The notes: a model not told the origin generated them from the sequence alone. A DNA stretch of 64,000 nt from Macrobrachium rosenbergii (GCF_040412425.1 NC_089756.1:2789998-2853997); one strand, 5' to 3'. Counted from the first letter of the stretch, positions 1 through 11,085 are shown. Translations and numbers: made by a program.

Positions 1-445
1 TTTGAGAGTGACTGGCCTCTCTCCCTCCTCCTTCCTTGTCCCCCTGCTTCTCTTCCTTCGGGCAGAGAATGGGACGCGAACTGACACTTGCTGGAACTGG
101 CATCTATTTTTCTTTCCTAGAATCATAGAAGTAATCTGACTCCTTCCTCTAGCAAGGGGAGGAAGGAGACCCTGGCAATAAGACAAACCCTTTTCTGGTT
201 TTTCCCTTACTCCTCCGACTCCTAAGATTCTTCCTGGCCTATAATTGTATGAGTTACGATTCCTCAACTGATTCGAAAAGGTCCAGAAGTCTGAATATTG
301 ATCTTGCTGTTCCTACACTCCAATCAATATGACAGAGGCACAGTACTCCTCCTCGCTCTTTTGACCAGGAGGAGTAGCCCAGGTGTGGTGAACTCCAGTC
401 AGTTCAGAGACTCACTTAGATTCCTCCCTCCAATAAGTGAGTCTT

Positions 446-550
446 CCTAATGTAAAGGACCGATAGTTTGTATATCATGTAGGAACAAATCACAATTCTT
501 TAAAGTAAATTGTATTTTTCCTAACACAAACTTGAGGTCCTTTACATTAC
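446..550. repeat. Internal complementary region of copy G
   Basis: The block opens with CCTAATGTAAAGGACC and closes with GGTCCTTTACATT, so its arms are inverted. The second half is the reverse complement of the element's right outer end. The first half should match the left outer end, which lies outside the window. DIRS elements use such a region as template for the circle junction. Confidence 0.75.
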
Positions 551-670
551 ATTTATGCCCATCTCATGCCACCTCTCAATCTAAACCTGGGCAGAAAGGC
601 AATTAGGAAAGTTTACCACTGGGCAGGCGGGACTCCTGCCTAACATATGGTAGTTACTGCCTAACCACCT

Positions 671-892
671 TGTTCAAGAGTTTTAATGGCCATTTCCAAC
701 TTCACTGTAAGTAATTCCTAATGTAAAGGACCTCAGGTTTGTATAGTTAGGAAAAATACAATTTACTTTAAAAAATTGATGTTTGAAAGTTTAGCAGCCA
801 TTTCCAGCTTTGCTGAAAGTAATTCCTAATGTAAAGGACCTCAGGTTTGTATAGTTAGGGAAAATACAAATTACTCTAAAAATTTTTGATTT
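671..892 (+). repeat. Tandemly duplicated right terminus of copy G
   Basis: Two similar blocks of about 111 bp (671-781 and 782-892) each contain the same terminal stretch: CATTTCCA, a GTAATTCCTAATGTAAAGGACC core, GGTTTGTATAGTTAGG, and an A/T-rich tail. The blocks have diverged at many positions, so the duplication is not recent. Copies B and C have one such terminus. Confidence 0.75.
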
Positions 893-1437
893 ATTATCAA
901 AATAGGTTTCCTCCTTGAAGGATTCTCATTCTTTGCCAAGAGTGATGGGCCAGGGGACAATAGTAATTGATGGTCAGCTGCTTGCTTGATGTATCGTCCC
1001 CATCTAAGAGAGCCCAGTTCACTAATGCGAGCTCCTGATGCTAGAGCAATCAAGAAGATTGCCTTTTGCAGTGTGTGAGTTGTGGTTGTATGGGGTCCAT
1101 TGAATTCAGGGTTAACAGAAGTCTAAGCACCTTATTCAAGGACCAAGTAATTGGAAGCCTTTCGGGAGCAGGTCCTTGCAGTTCTAAAGACCAGAGAAGG
1201 ACTGACAATTTCTATACTAGAGCCAGTACCAAATCCATAAAGCAATAGTTCCGTTAATGCTGCCTTGTATGTCATGATTGTTGTAACAGCAAGGTGTTTG
1301 TCTTCAAAAAGGTATATGAGAAAATTTGAAAATGTTTCCATGGAGATCTCAGCTGGGCTCTCAGCATAGAGATAATCTAACCATATCTTCCATATGGACT
1401 GGTATTGTCGGATAGATGATGTCGATAGTTTTTGCAC
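893..1437 (-). pseudogene. Tyrosine recombinase fragment of DIRS copy D
   Basis: The minus strand shows the N-terminal core-binding part (residues such as SIRQYQSIWKIWLDYL and a TYKAALTELL helix) and then, in another frame, the catalytic entry motif ALASGARISEL. That motif places the first catalytic Arg before the SEL box, as in other DIRS recombinases. A short AKNENPSRR stretch matches the following strand. The C-terminal half with HxxR and Tyr is missing because copy G is inserted there. It is inactive. Confidence 0.65.
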
Positions 1438-1566
1438 CAGGTACCTAGCAATGCTGGGTGATTAGTTTTTATGGTAGACAGTATTTAAAAACCCACACAT
1501 GAAGGTCTTGGCTCAGAAAAGAGGATGCGTAGATGACTTTCCCTCCTACTGTCTGGGATAGACAGC

Positions 1567-2540
1567 TTACGGTAGTGGATTTGATCTCTTTGCCCATTTT
1601 GGAGTGTAATAGGAACCAGTGCCTGTTTGGCCAATTTGGGCTATTAAGTAAGCTGTTCCTTTAAAGGATAGAAGCTTTCTCAAAACCTTCAAAATCTGGG
1701 ACAGTGGAGGAAAAAGGTATATTGTCTTCCATTTGTTCCAGTCTTGTAGGAGTGCATCTCTTGCTGTTGCTTGACTGTTCAAGTTTAGAGACGCATACTG
1801 TACATTGGAAGTTTGTGATTCTCGTATTTGGCAAACAGGTCCACTTCCGGTTGTGAAAGTGTGTTAGCTGTTGTTTGAAAAGAGTGGTTGTCCAACATCC
1901 ACTCTGTTGAGGCTGTCGTTTTCCTTGATAGAGAGTCTGCTATTACATTGAGAGACCCTGTCTGGTGAATTGCAGACAAGTGCCACTTCCTTGCTTTTAC
2001 CATCTGAAGCATGGCTAGCATTACCATATTGAGAGGAGGTGAATGTGATCCCAACCTCTTGATGCAGGACACTGGAGTCAAGTTGTCTAGGACCAACAAA
2101 GTGTGTGTCTCTTATGGAGGTTTGAGTTTTTTGAGATGCAGAAAGACAGCCATCAGCTCAAGGAAATTGATATGACAATTCCTCAGAGTAGCTGACTACC
2201 TCCCTGCCACCTGACGATCCTTCAATGTCCTCCCCAACCTGTCAACGAGGCATCTGTATGTATTATCACTTGTACAGACGGAGGAGTCAGGGTGACCTGT
2301 TTTGCCAGAGAGTCCTTCTGGGTCCAAGGCCGAAGTATCTCCCCAAGTTTTTTATTCTTTTGATAAGGTCGGTCTCGCATCTTTTTTCTTGCATGTGATA
2401 GCCAGAATTTGTTCATGTTTTTTAGTTGTAATCTGAGTATTGGATCTGTTACTGATGCGAACTCTGCAGCAGGCCCATTGTAAGTTCTAATTTCCGCCTG
2501 GAAACTCTGGGCTGTGCAAGGAATGTTTTGAGATCTTTCC
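1567..2540 (-). pseudogene. RNase H and bridge region of DIRS copy D
   Basis: The minus strand carries the connection and RNase H domain of a DIRS pol. HTDASLTGWGGH holds the first catalytic Asp, a later segment reads NVIADSLSR, the usual end of the domain, and EVDLFAKYENH plus YLFPPLSQILKVLRK match the linker between RNase H and recombinase in DIRS elements. At least two frame changes break it. The 2540 edge is the junction with copy A. Confidence 0.7.
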
Positions 2541-2712
2541 TTTTTATATAAGTAACTTACCAAATAATTACATAGCTATAGTTTCTACTTTATGCGGCAG
2601 CTCAAATTTCGAAATTCACGGTAGTGCTCTTTTGTTTTGAGTGTAGGTATGTTGCCCCGCCCACTTTCGGGGAAGAATAGGTACAACTTAGCTAAGGAGC
2701 TCAATTCGTTTT
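2541..2712 (+). repeat. Left inverted terminal repeat of DIRS copy A
   Basis: It is the reverse complement of 8899-9094, with landmarks CTTACCAAATAATTACAT, GCTATAGTTTCTACTTTA, TTCGGGGAAGAATAGG and GGAGCTCAATTCGTTT in order. Small indels separate the arms. Confidence 0.9.
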
Positions 2713-2881
2713 TGCCGGTTAATGACTGAACACCAGTTATTAGCAGCTCTCGTTTTCGTTTTCACTGAATGTCGGAGATCATCTTTGGTGAAGTACTCTT
2801 GTGTTGGTAGCGCAGCTATTAGCTTAGCTAGTTTTTTGGATAATTTGATTGGTACTTATTCATTTGGAATTCTTGACCATT

Positions 2882-5340
2882 ATGTCTGACTCTAGTTTAT
2901 CCAGCTTTAGGTACTGCAGCAAAGGCTGCAAAACTAGACTCACGTCGGTTAAATACAACCAACATACAATTTGTTGTACTTGTAGGGAACAAATTTGTTC
3001 TCCTGAATTGACTTGTGACGAATGTAAAGACTGGGATCAGGGTAAATGGAAAACTTTACAGTCTCATTTAGACAAATTGAAAAGGGACAGAATTAGGAAA
3101 GCCATAGCTAGGGCGGAAGCAAAGCTTCTGCTAGTCTGGGCCATTCTTCAAGGGAAGATATTGATGATTTACCTATCCCTTCGACGCCTGTGACAGCCTT
3201 TTCTCCCATTTCCAGCCCTCCAGCTTTTCCCGTCACTCCTGTACGTAATTCTTATTCTGCTGAACCCAATGCCATTGCCAGCTTAGAAGCACGGGTAGAC
3301 CAGAAATTTAATTTACTTGTAAATACGGTGTCCCAAATTGGGAATTCTGTGAAGGTCCTAATGGACAAATTTAATAGTGTTGTGTCAAGTGATGTGTCAG
3401 TGGAGGGGGCAGCTGTTCGTCCCACCAATGCTCCTAGACCAAGGTCCCTGCTAAACTCCCCTTGCAAACATGGGAGGAAGCAAACTGACAGTCCAAGGGA
3501 GGTCGGTGGGGTTTGCCCACGAGCAGTCGTCGCCTCATCCGAACCCGTTGTCCACCGATCCCAGGCCGCGGATAAATACCGTTGGAAAGGTATTAGATTA
3601 GATACTCACACTCTTTCTTCAAGTGGATCAGACTCGCCCACATCTAAGAGACGTAGTGACCGTTTCTCGCTTGTATCTAGACCACTGAAAAGGCTAGGCC
3701 CTTCTATGGACTCCGATTCTCCCCCGCCTCGTAAGAGAGCAGTTGAGAGAGATCATAACCCTCTCCCGTCTTGCAGTTTCTGGCTGTCACCGACAAGAGA
3801 TTCTCGCTCTCTTTCTCGCACAAGAAAACGCCCAGACAATGTTCGTAAACGCCTGTTCACAGATGGTTAAGGATCCGACCTTTCACCTTCAGAGCGCCCA
3901 AAGTTCGAGCGCCCAATGTCTTAGTGCCCAAGATCCGAGCGCCTATCATCGTATGAGCACACACCTTCGTCTGAGCGCCCATTACCTGAGCACACTGCTT
4001 CAGCCTTACCTGTTCGGGAACACCCAACTTCCAAGACAGAAGAGCCCGTGTTGGACCACTCGGAGCCGGAACAGCAGTCTTCAGAGTGCCCATTATTGGT
4101 GAACCAAGCGTCCATGGACAGGGCATTTGCTTCAAAGGAGTCTCTGTCTGCTTCTACAGCGGGTGGGCGCATATCATCCATGCGCCCAGTCGCGGGTGGC
4201 GCATCTTCAATCAACCCCTCTTCTAATGCGGTCGTGCCCTCTCATCAAGAATTTCCTTCAGTCCCTATAGACCCTTCTTTGGCGCCGCTTCAACTCCGGC
4301 TTGACAAAGTGTTGAGCCTTCTTGAGAAACCAACTCCAGGGGTACAGGACTCCGTAGAATCTCCAGGATCTCCCGTTTTGTCCGCCGAAGAACCTGTAGA
4401 AGAGGAACAGCCCACCTCTCATTACTCGGCTTTACTCAGGTTTTCCTGGTCTGCCACCCGTCGTCCTTCTCCCCAGTCGTTCCTTTATCGCTGTGTTCAG
4501 CCTACCTCGGCATGCGTCAACCTCCAGGTACCACCAGACTTCCGCTCTTGGTGTTGTCTTTGTCTTCGAAGAAAGCTTTCGGCCGTATGGATGCCTGGCT
4601 TGCAGAGAAGAGGAAAGTCAGGAAAGTGGTTGTCTGTTCACCTCCTTTGCACTTAGTAAGACAGAAGTATCTGTCTTATGCAACGGGGAGAAGTTCCGTC
4701 CTTGGGAGGTGCTGCCCCCTCTCAAGGAGACTTCTCCAGTATAATTGATGCTTCTCGTCGTTCGGCCTTCGCTTCAGCCAGAATTCTTTTTTCATCCTCA
4801 GAATTGAACCACCCTCTCAAAGATATTTTTCAAGTATTTGAGATTTTTAGTTTCTTAGACTGGACTATAGGAGCCTTGACTAAGAAAATAGAAGACTGTG
4901 CGTCACTACAAGAAAACTTCGCATCGGACTGGCTGGGTGTTAGAGATGGAGCAGTAGAGCTAGCTACCATCTATACAACGGGAGTACTCAAGAAGCGAGA
5001 TTTGTGGTGCTCGTTTGCAGCTAAAGGTGTCACTCCATCAGAACGTTCCTCGCTTCTATTTGCTCCTTTAGTCAAAGATAACCTATTTCCGCAAGACATC
5101 GTAGATCGGATTTCCGTGGATCTTCAGAAGAAGTCAACCCAAGACCTCATCACCCAATCCACCAAGAGATCGAATTTTCCTGCAAGAACAACGTCTACTG
5201 CAAGTACTAGGACGTCGTCACCCCTGCAACAACATCCCTTTCGAGGAGGTAGAGGCCGTCTACAGTCCCGTCCGAGAACCAACCTTCGAACCTCCAAACC
5301 ATCTAGAAAACCATTCATCAAGTCCAACATTAGAAAATGA
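2882..5340 (+). pseudogene. Gag-like ORF1 of DIRS copy A (frameshifted)
   Basis: The likely start is ATG 2882 (MSDSSLSSF). An N-terminal Cys array follows: CSKGC, CCTC, then CDECKDW and KW about 50 residues in. The same C..C, CxECxxW pattern begins ORF1 of copies B, C and E and probably binds nucleic acid. One base is missing near 3135 (AAAGCT where AAAGGCT would keep the frame). The middle is Ser/Pro/Arg-rich low-complexity sequence with in-frame stops near 3868 and 3932. After more frame changes a helical C-terminal region (4678-5250) leads to an Arg-rich tail with FRGGRGR. No catalytic domain is present. The role as structural protein is inferred from position before RT. Confidence 0.7.
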
Positions 5341-5362
5341 GACTTCTGTCCTCCATGTCCCA

Positions 5363-7323
5363 GTGGGAGCAAGACTGTCACATTTCTGGCCAGCATGGGA
5401 GAAGAGAAATGTGGAACCGTGGGTGCTGAAGGTTTTAAGAGGAGGTTATACAATCCCCTTCAAGGAAAAACCTCCATTAGTAACCTCTCCAATCAACTTA
5501 GCAGCCTACTCAGTAGACTCAGAGAAGTTTTCAGCCCTATCTCGGGAAGTTTCAGTCCTTCTGGAAAAGAGAGCAGTGGAAATAGTAGGGAATGTAAACT
5601 CAAGGGGATTTTACAACCGTCTCTTCGTGGTTCCCAAATCATTGGGAGGATGGAGACCTGTCCTGGACGTCAGTGCCCTGAACCGCTTCGTTCAAACAAT
5701 GAAATTCAGAATGGAGATGAATCAGTCAGTTATGTCGGCCATCCATCTGGGAGACTGGATGGTCATGATTAACATGCAAGATGTGTACTTCCATATTCCA
5801 ATTCATCCGGACTCCAGGAAGTATCTAAGATTTGTGTTCCAGGACAGAGTCTTCCAGTTTCGGGCACTCTGCTTTGGACTATCCACGGCCCCTCAAGTTT
5901 TCACCTGGGTACTCGCGCCCCTTACGAAGTGGCTTCATCTTCTAGGGATGAACATTTCTCTGTACCTGGACGACTGGCTCCTACGCTCCCCCTCGAATTA
6001 TCAATGCACGGAGGACTTACGGAAAACGCTTTGTCTTGCCCAAGAATTAGGACTTTTGATAAATTTCAAGAAGTCGCAATTAGTCCCCACTCAGTCTATT
6101 CTGTATTTGGGGATAGTGATAGACTCTCGGAGTTTTCAGGCTTTTCCATCCCAACAAAGAATACTTTCTTGTCGAAGGAAAGTCCAGGACTTCGTGACTC
6201 GCAGCTCCTGCTCAGCCAACGAATGGATGAGTCTTCTCGGAACTCTCTCATCCATCGAGAAGTTCGTTCCATTGGGCAGGCTGCATTCAAGAGCACTTCA
6301 ATTCTACCTCAAAGCCAATTGGAACAGGAAGTCATTCCCGGACTCGTTCAGTTTCAACATCACTCCCCAGATAAAAGAGGACCTCAGATGGTGGTTGGCA
6401 AAAGACAGATTTTCGGCAGGAAGGTCTCTAGCTCCAACGAACCCCGACCTAACGTTATTCTCTGACACTTCGGATCTGGGTTGGGGAGCCCTCCTCAACA
6501 ACATGGAAGTATGAGGAACTTGGTCTCCTTCCGAGAGAAATCTCCACATCAACGTGAAGGAACTAAAAGCAATTAATCTTGCACTTCTACATTTTGCAAC
6601 GATAACCCACCACAAAACAGTAGCGGTGCATTCGGACAGCATGACCGCCCTAGCATACATCAAGAACCAAGGAGGGACCCATTCTTTTACACTCAACGAA
6701 GCGACGAAGGAGCTTCTTCTTTGGAAAGGAACAACGAAACTCATTTAGTGAGTCGATTCATTCACAGCAAATTGAATGTCCTGGCGGACGAATTGAGTCG
6801 AGGAAAACAGGTCCTACCGACAGAATGGTCACTCAATCCACAGGTATGCACCGACCTGTGGAAACTGTGGGGAAAGCTGTTGATAGACCTGTTTGCGACG
6901 TCGAGGAACAATTGTCTTCCATTGTATTGCTCGCCAGCCCCTGACCCACAAGCATGGGCAACAGATGCCATGTTGCAGGACTGGTCGAATCTTGACCTTT
7001 ACGCCTTCCCTCCCTTCAGCATGGTGAGGGAAGTGCTGAGGAAGTTCAGTTCTCACGCCAATGTGTCAATGACATTAGTCGCTCCCTTTTGGCCACACAA
7101 AGAGTGGTTTCCCGATCTTTTGAGCCTTTTGACAGACTTCCCAAGGCTGCTTCCTCAGAGGAGAAATCTTCTCGGACAGCCACACTTCCTCCGATACCAT
7201 CAAGGATTATCCACTCTCGCTCTGACAGGCTTCAGACTGTCAGGGAACTTGTCAGAGCGAAAGGATTTTCAAGAAAGGCTGCAGAGGCTATTGCTAACTG
7301 CAGACAACAATCTTCCTCTGTAG
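5363..7323 (+). pseudogene. Reverse transcriptase-RNase H of DIRS copy A
   Basis: This is the best preserved RT in the window, open for 383 codons. It shows GFYNRLFVVPK and GGWRPVLDVSALNRF (fingers), NMQDVYFHIPIHP (first Asp block), FRALCFGLSTAPQVF, and the active-site YLDDWLL with both Asp. NFKKSQL and YLGIVID follow. RNase H begins at LFSDTSDLGWG. An in-frame TGA at 6512 interrupts it, the same frame resumes at NLHINVKELKAINLALL, and a stop plus frame change near 6745 precede LNVLADELSRG. The C-terminal part has the DIRS bridge (LLIDLFATSRN, DLYAFPPF). It makes cDNA and removes RNA in the retrotransposon cycle. The last 235 bp overlap the recombinase ORF in another frame. Confidence 0.88.
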
Positions 7324-8280
7324 TCTACCAATCCAAGTGGGCAGTTTTTAGGAAGTGGTGCCAAGAACAAAGAATTTCCTCTTCTAAAACTTCTGTAACT
7401 CAAATCGCAGATTTTCTTTTATACCTCAGAACAGCGAAAGGATTCTCAACATCGACCATCAAGGGTTACAGAGCGATGTTGAGTTCAGTATTTAAACATA
7501 GAGGATTAGACCTGTCTTCCAACCAAGACATAAGTGATTTAATTAAACATTTCAACACCAGTAAGCAAGCTAAACCCTCAGGAGTCGCTTGGAACTTGGA
7601 CGTGGTCTTCAACTGGCTTTCAGGTCCACTGTTTGAACCGATAGAGTCGTCGTCTCTTCGCAATCTTAAGAAGACATTATTCTTGGTGGCACTTGCCACA
7701 GCCAAAAGAGCCAGCGAACTTCATGCCATTGACAAAAGGATAGGCTTCTCACAAGGCAATGCAGTATACTCGTCAATTTTAGAATTTTTGGCCAAAAATG
7801 AGGATCCGGCTAACCCTTGGCCTTGTTCCTTTTCTATCAAGAGCCTCTCAGAAGTACTAGGCCCAGATGATCAAGAGAATGTCCTCTGCCCAGTAAGAGC
7901 TCTAAGAGTATACCTCGAGAGAACCAAAAACCTTAGAGGTTCGGTCTGTAATCTTTGGTGTTCTGTTAAAAATCCCAGCCGTCCTTTGTCCAAGAATGCC
8001 CTATCATTCTTTTTAAGATCCGTAATTTCGGAAGCACATTCGGGAGTTCAAGACAATTTGCTACCCTTGTGCAAAGTAAAGGCTCATGAAATAAGAGCTG
8101 TGGCAACGTCTTTGGCTTTTAAACGTAACCTGTCTCTCTTCGATTTTACAAACAACCTTTTGGAGGTCCAAGTCGGTGTTTACCATGTTTTATTTATGGA
8201 ACGTTGAGACAGTGTATGAAAAATGCAGTACTTTAGGTCCGTTCTTCGCAGCTGGCATGGTATTGGGGGATGAAGGATAG
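7089..8280 (+). pseudogene. Tyrosine recombinase of DIRS copy A
   Basis: DIRS elements integrate with this enzyme instead of a DDE integrase. The N-terminal SAM-like part (GFSRKAAEAIAN, QSKWAVFRKWC, IADFLLYLR, GYRAMLSSVF) is followed by the catalytic domain: first Arg in ATAKRASEL, then CPVRALRVYLERTK, the HxxR box as AHEIRAVATSLAF, and the nucleophile in FYLWNVE (Tyr codon 8191-8193). The HxxR and Tyr segments lie in different frames, so one indel sits between about 8105 and 8160. The Tyr frame ends at a TAG at 8278. All catalytic residues are otherwise present. The ORF overlaps the RT-RNase H ORF at 7089-7323. Confidence 0.85.
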
Positions 8281-8772
8281 GAGGAACGCCTTCCCTTTTC
8301 CTCTATCCACTCTCCTTGAATAAGGGCAGTCGTACTTCTTGGGAAGTTTGGTGTACACTGATCTTAAGTGTCATCAATTGGTTTTATGTTTTTGGCTAAA
8401 ATGTCGTACGGTGTAGGTTAATTTTATCTGGTCTTTGTTATTCTATTGTACTGTGCCCAGGGCAAGGGCAATCTACATATCATTATGTGACCCATTTGGA
8501 TTTATTAGCTTTGGCAACCTGCAATTGACCTCCTACGTTGCAAAGCACCCACTCAGTAGAGGTGACTCTTGGCTCTACCGCCACACCGCTACAGGTCGAG
8601 AGGAGCCACAACCAGAGGCAGTACCTGTCTGCTGTTGCTCCTTCACCAGGTAAGGTTTCAACAAGCATTCAAAGATGCTAGCTAATTTGCTATCCCAAAT
8701 TACCCCCCATATCAAGTAGTTTTTGGGGTAGTATATGTCCATTCATCCCACCTCCACTCAATGTGGGATTCA
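8281..8772 (+). other. 3' noncoding region of DIRS copy A
   Basis: It lies between the recombinase stop and the ICR. I see no coding capacity or repeat beyond membership of copy A. Confidence 0.6.
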
Positions 8773-8857
8773 GCTATGTAATTATTTGGTAAGTGACTTA
8801 TATAAAAATGACATTTTTATAATAAAGTTTTATATATACTTACCAAATAATTACATG
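8773..8857. repeat. Internal complementary region of DIRS copy A
   Basis: Its first half is the reverse complement of the left outer end (CTTATATAAAAA...), its second half the reverse complement of the right outer end. The two meet at AAAAATGACATTTTTATA. It therefore holds the junction of the circular form. Confidence 0.9.
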
Positions 8858-8898
8858 ATCAGAACCCGCCCTCCTCCCCTCTCATGGACATAGAGCAT

Positions 8899-9094
8899 AA
8901 ACGAATTGAGCTCCTTAGCTAAGTTGTACCTATTCTTCCCCAAAAGTGGGCAGGGCAACATACCTACACTCAAAACAAAATAGCGCTACTGCGAATTTCG
9001 AATTTTGAGCTGCCGCGTAAAGTAGAAACTATAGCTATGTAATTATTTGGTAAGTATATATAAAACTTTATTTTATTATAAAAATGTCATTTTT
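8899..9094 (+). repeat. Right inverted terminal repeat of DIRS copy A
   Basis: Starts at AACGAATTGAGCTCCTTAG and ends at the TTTTT core, mirroring the left arm. It extends beyond the ATTTGGTAAG block with an AT-rich tail that is also found, inverted, in the ICR. Confidence 0.9.
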
Positions 9095-9851
9095 CCATTT
9101 TGAGTATTGACAGGGAGAGACAACTGGCCATGAAGAGTATCCCAACACAGTCCCAGTCATTGAAAATGTCTGCTGGGCGTGAGGTGGGATTTTTTCCAAT
9201 TTATTAGAAAACCTTTTGACTGGAGTCTGTTTACTACTGCTCTTAGGTTTCTCAAACACACTTTTTGTGTGGGCCCTCAGAGTAACCAATCTTCTTGGTA
9301 GGCTGTTAGTTGTATTCCGTCTTCTCTGAGTTCTCGAACAACTAACGTTGTTAATTTTGTAAAAATTCTTGGGGCAACATTTAGCCCAAAGGGCATGACT
9401 TTAAACCTCTATGTATCCTCCCCTATTCGGAACCTTAGGAAGGGGCAGAAGGGAACGGTGATCGGGAAGTGCCAGCACGCGTCTTTCATATCTGTAGAAG
9501 CTGTCCAGGTCCCTTATGGAATGATTAGACTTACTTGTTGAACAGCAGTCATCCAAAACTTTTGGCAAACTATGTGCTTGTTCATTTTTGATAGATCAAG
9601 GATCACTATACGTTTGGAGGAATCCTTTTTAGGGACGTTGAAGAGTCGTGCTTGGTGGAGAATATACGTGTTTCTCTATGGCTCCCTTTAACAGGGCCTT
9701 CTGCACATAAACTTCCAGAGAGGGATCTGGTTTTTGTAGGAACTCCTTTAAAGGAGAGGGGGGGGAGGGGGAATGAGACCATTTCCACCCAAATCCGTTG
9801 AAAATAATGCTGTGTCCCCAAGGGGAAGACTTCCATTGCCTGTGGTGTCAT
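9095..9851 (-). pseudogene. Reverse transcriptase fragment of DIRS copy D
   Basis: Translated on the minus strand across several frames, this piece shows the RT palm: STDMKDACWHFPI (catalytic Asp region), FKVMPFGLNVAPRIF (the DIRS primer-grip-like block) and, at about 9310, AYQEDWLL where active elements have YLDDW. The change from xxDD to QEDW removes a catalytic Asp pattern. The frame then runs to SPCQYSKW at the copy A junction and continues in frame on the other side of A. Confidence 0.75.
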
Positions 9852-10160
9852 TGAAGCTGACCCCCGACCATACAGTTCCTACTGGGATCCACCTCTTCTT
9901 CTGCCCTTGATAGGCATTCCAGGCATTGCTTTTTCTTTTCCCCTGTAGGAGTGTCTTTGGGCCCTGTGAAAAGGATGTCCTTCTTTGTTGTTGTCCTTTG
10001 TAGGAAGTCCCCCTCGATTTGGGACCACCTTAATGTGGTGAGGGGGCTCTTGAACCCCAGGAATCTGTTCCCAGGTTTGAGTCCAAGAGTCCTATATACC
10101 ATTCTGTATTCCTTTGAATTAATTTTTGCGGAATTTTCTGCTTTTGCCAAAATTTATTGG
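9848..10160 (-). pseudogene. Possible gag/pol N-terminal tail of DIRS copy D
   Basis: An open stretch of about 100 codons lies just upstream of the RT fragment on the same strand. It is basic and has a short CLECLSR motif. Position, not sequence similarity, suggests the end of the gag-like ORF1 or the start of pol. I recognise no domain. Confidence 0.35.
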
Positions 10161-10560
10161 ACCTGATAAATAGGAAATATCATAACTGGGATTGGGCTTT
10201 ATATCGAAAGCTAAATAGTGGAAACTGTGGTAGGATCATCAACTACTTGATAATGTTCGGACCTGAGAGATGTCAGACCGATATCTCAAGGGCGGAACTA
10301 TTCTACGGGGCTGGGCCATGGATTTCCGGGGGGTCTAGCTCTGGGGCTGGGACTCTTGGCATTCTATCCGGTTTGCCCATAATATGGTTAGGGTGGGGAT
10401 GATTGTATTCTTGTAATACTCTCGGTCCTAGCAAGCAGGTTCGGCTTACACTTGGGGCCACTCTAATTGTATTGTGCCATCCCCTGTGGGGTAGGGTAGG
10501 GCCTGGACGTTTGGGAGTTGGCTTTCACTTGTGCCATGAAAGACTAATGATATCTTTTTA
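10161..10560. other. Unassigned 400 bp between DIRS D and AT-rich DNA
   Basis: No reading frame above 81 codons and no repeat shared with the rest of the window was seen. It is more GC-rich than the LINE region to its right and may be further gag sequence of copy D. Confidence 0.3.
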
Positions 10561-11085
10561 AAGTTTTCATGTTTATTTACAATACCAAACTTAAATTACT
10601 ACAAGAGCGAACAGGAATGTCAATCAGGGAAGCAAAGTTAAAACTAAAAGTGAGGGGATTGAAAGACCCAGTTAAGAAATTTAGGTATGCAGATACTTCA
10701 AAATCAAACAATACCTAAACTGAAGTGAATGACAATAGAAATAAAGAAATATCCCTAAAAAAAATACATGATCAAAAGAACTCTTCTATGGAGATTTCAT
10801 ACAACAGTGACATTATCACAGTTGTCAGTAGATTTATCTCCTTACCAGAAGTAATCAGAAATAGATATGAATATTGACATAGAGAAAGATGAAGAAGAAT
10901 TAAAATCACAAGAATGTGACAAAACAGATAACACAACACGGAAGAGGCAACTAGATAAGATCCCACCTAATTCCACCAAACAAAGCTGTAAAAAGATAAA
11001 TAACCCACCAATCTCACCAAAAGCTAAAGTTCAGAAACAGAACACTAAATCAAACATTCCACTATCTCCCATGTGACATTCTCTT
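10561..11085 (+). other. AT-rich stretch, possibly LINE ORF1-like
   Basis: Base composition shifts sharply to AT-rich at about 10560. One short Lys-rich frame (10867-11076) and another fragment reading VVSRFISLPEVIRNRY upstream resemble LINE ORF1 debris, but I cannot join them to the LINE that follows. Confidence 0.3.

Larger units (their letters stand above)
1..892 (+). mobile_element. DIRS-type retrotransposon copy G, 3' end only
   Basis: This is the noncoding 3' part of a DIRS-type element running off the left edge. Bases 1-440 resemble the 3' regions of copies B (51035-51530) and C (63100-63440), including the CTTCCTTCGGGCAGAGA block. They are followed by an ICR at 446-550 and a right inverted terminal repeat. 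No recombinase coding sequence is left in the window. The right end abuts the recombinase frame of minus-strand copy D, so G inserted into D. The family is the same as B and C rather than A or E. Confidence 0.8.
2541..9094 (+). mobile_element. Complete DIRS-type retrotransposon copy A, about 6.55 kb
   Basis: All structural parts are present: inverted terminal repeats (2541-2712 and 8899-9094), gag-like ORF1, RT-RNase H, tyrosine recombinase, and an ICR. The element interrupts the RT-RNase H frame of minus-strand copy D. Left junction GATCTTTCC-TTTTT-ATATAAG, right junction GTCA-TTTTT-CCATTTT and the circle junction read from the ICR (GTCA-TTTTT-ATATAAG) share the same five T. This fits recombinase-mediated integration at a short identical core, not a DDE integrase. 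Frames carry a few stops and frameshifts. Its family differs from B, C and E. Confidence 0.9.
893..10160 (-). mobile_element. DIRS-type retrotransposon copy D, minus strand, split by copy A
   Basis: Reading the minus strand from about 10160 gives a gag-like tail, RT, (copy A removed) RNase H, a bridge region and recombinase, in DIRS order. Copy A interrupts it at 2541-9094. Joining the flanks at the shared TTTTT keeps one frame between the RT side (ending SKWK) and the RNase H side (starting KERSQN). Copy G truncates its recombinase at 893. All frames are broken, so this is the oldest layer at this end. Neither terminus was found. Confidence 0.75.

Noticed and set aside
3190..4656. Host Ser/Arg-rich (splicing-factor-like) protein
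   Set aside because: The RS-like composition lies within the gag-like ORF1 of DIRS A, between the Cys array and RT, with stops and shifts.
7089..8280. Prophage-type integrase
   Set aside because: HxxR and Tyr fit tyrosine recombinases in general, but linkage to RT-RNase H, ITRs and an ICR identifies a DIRS retrotransposon.
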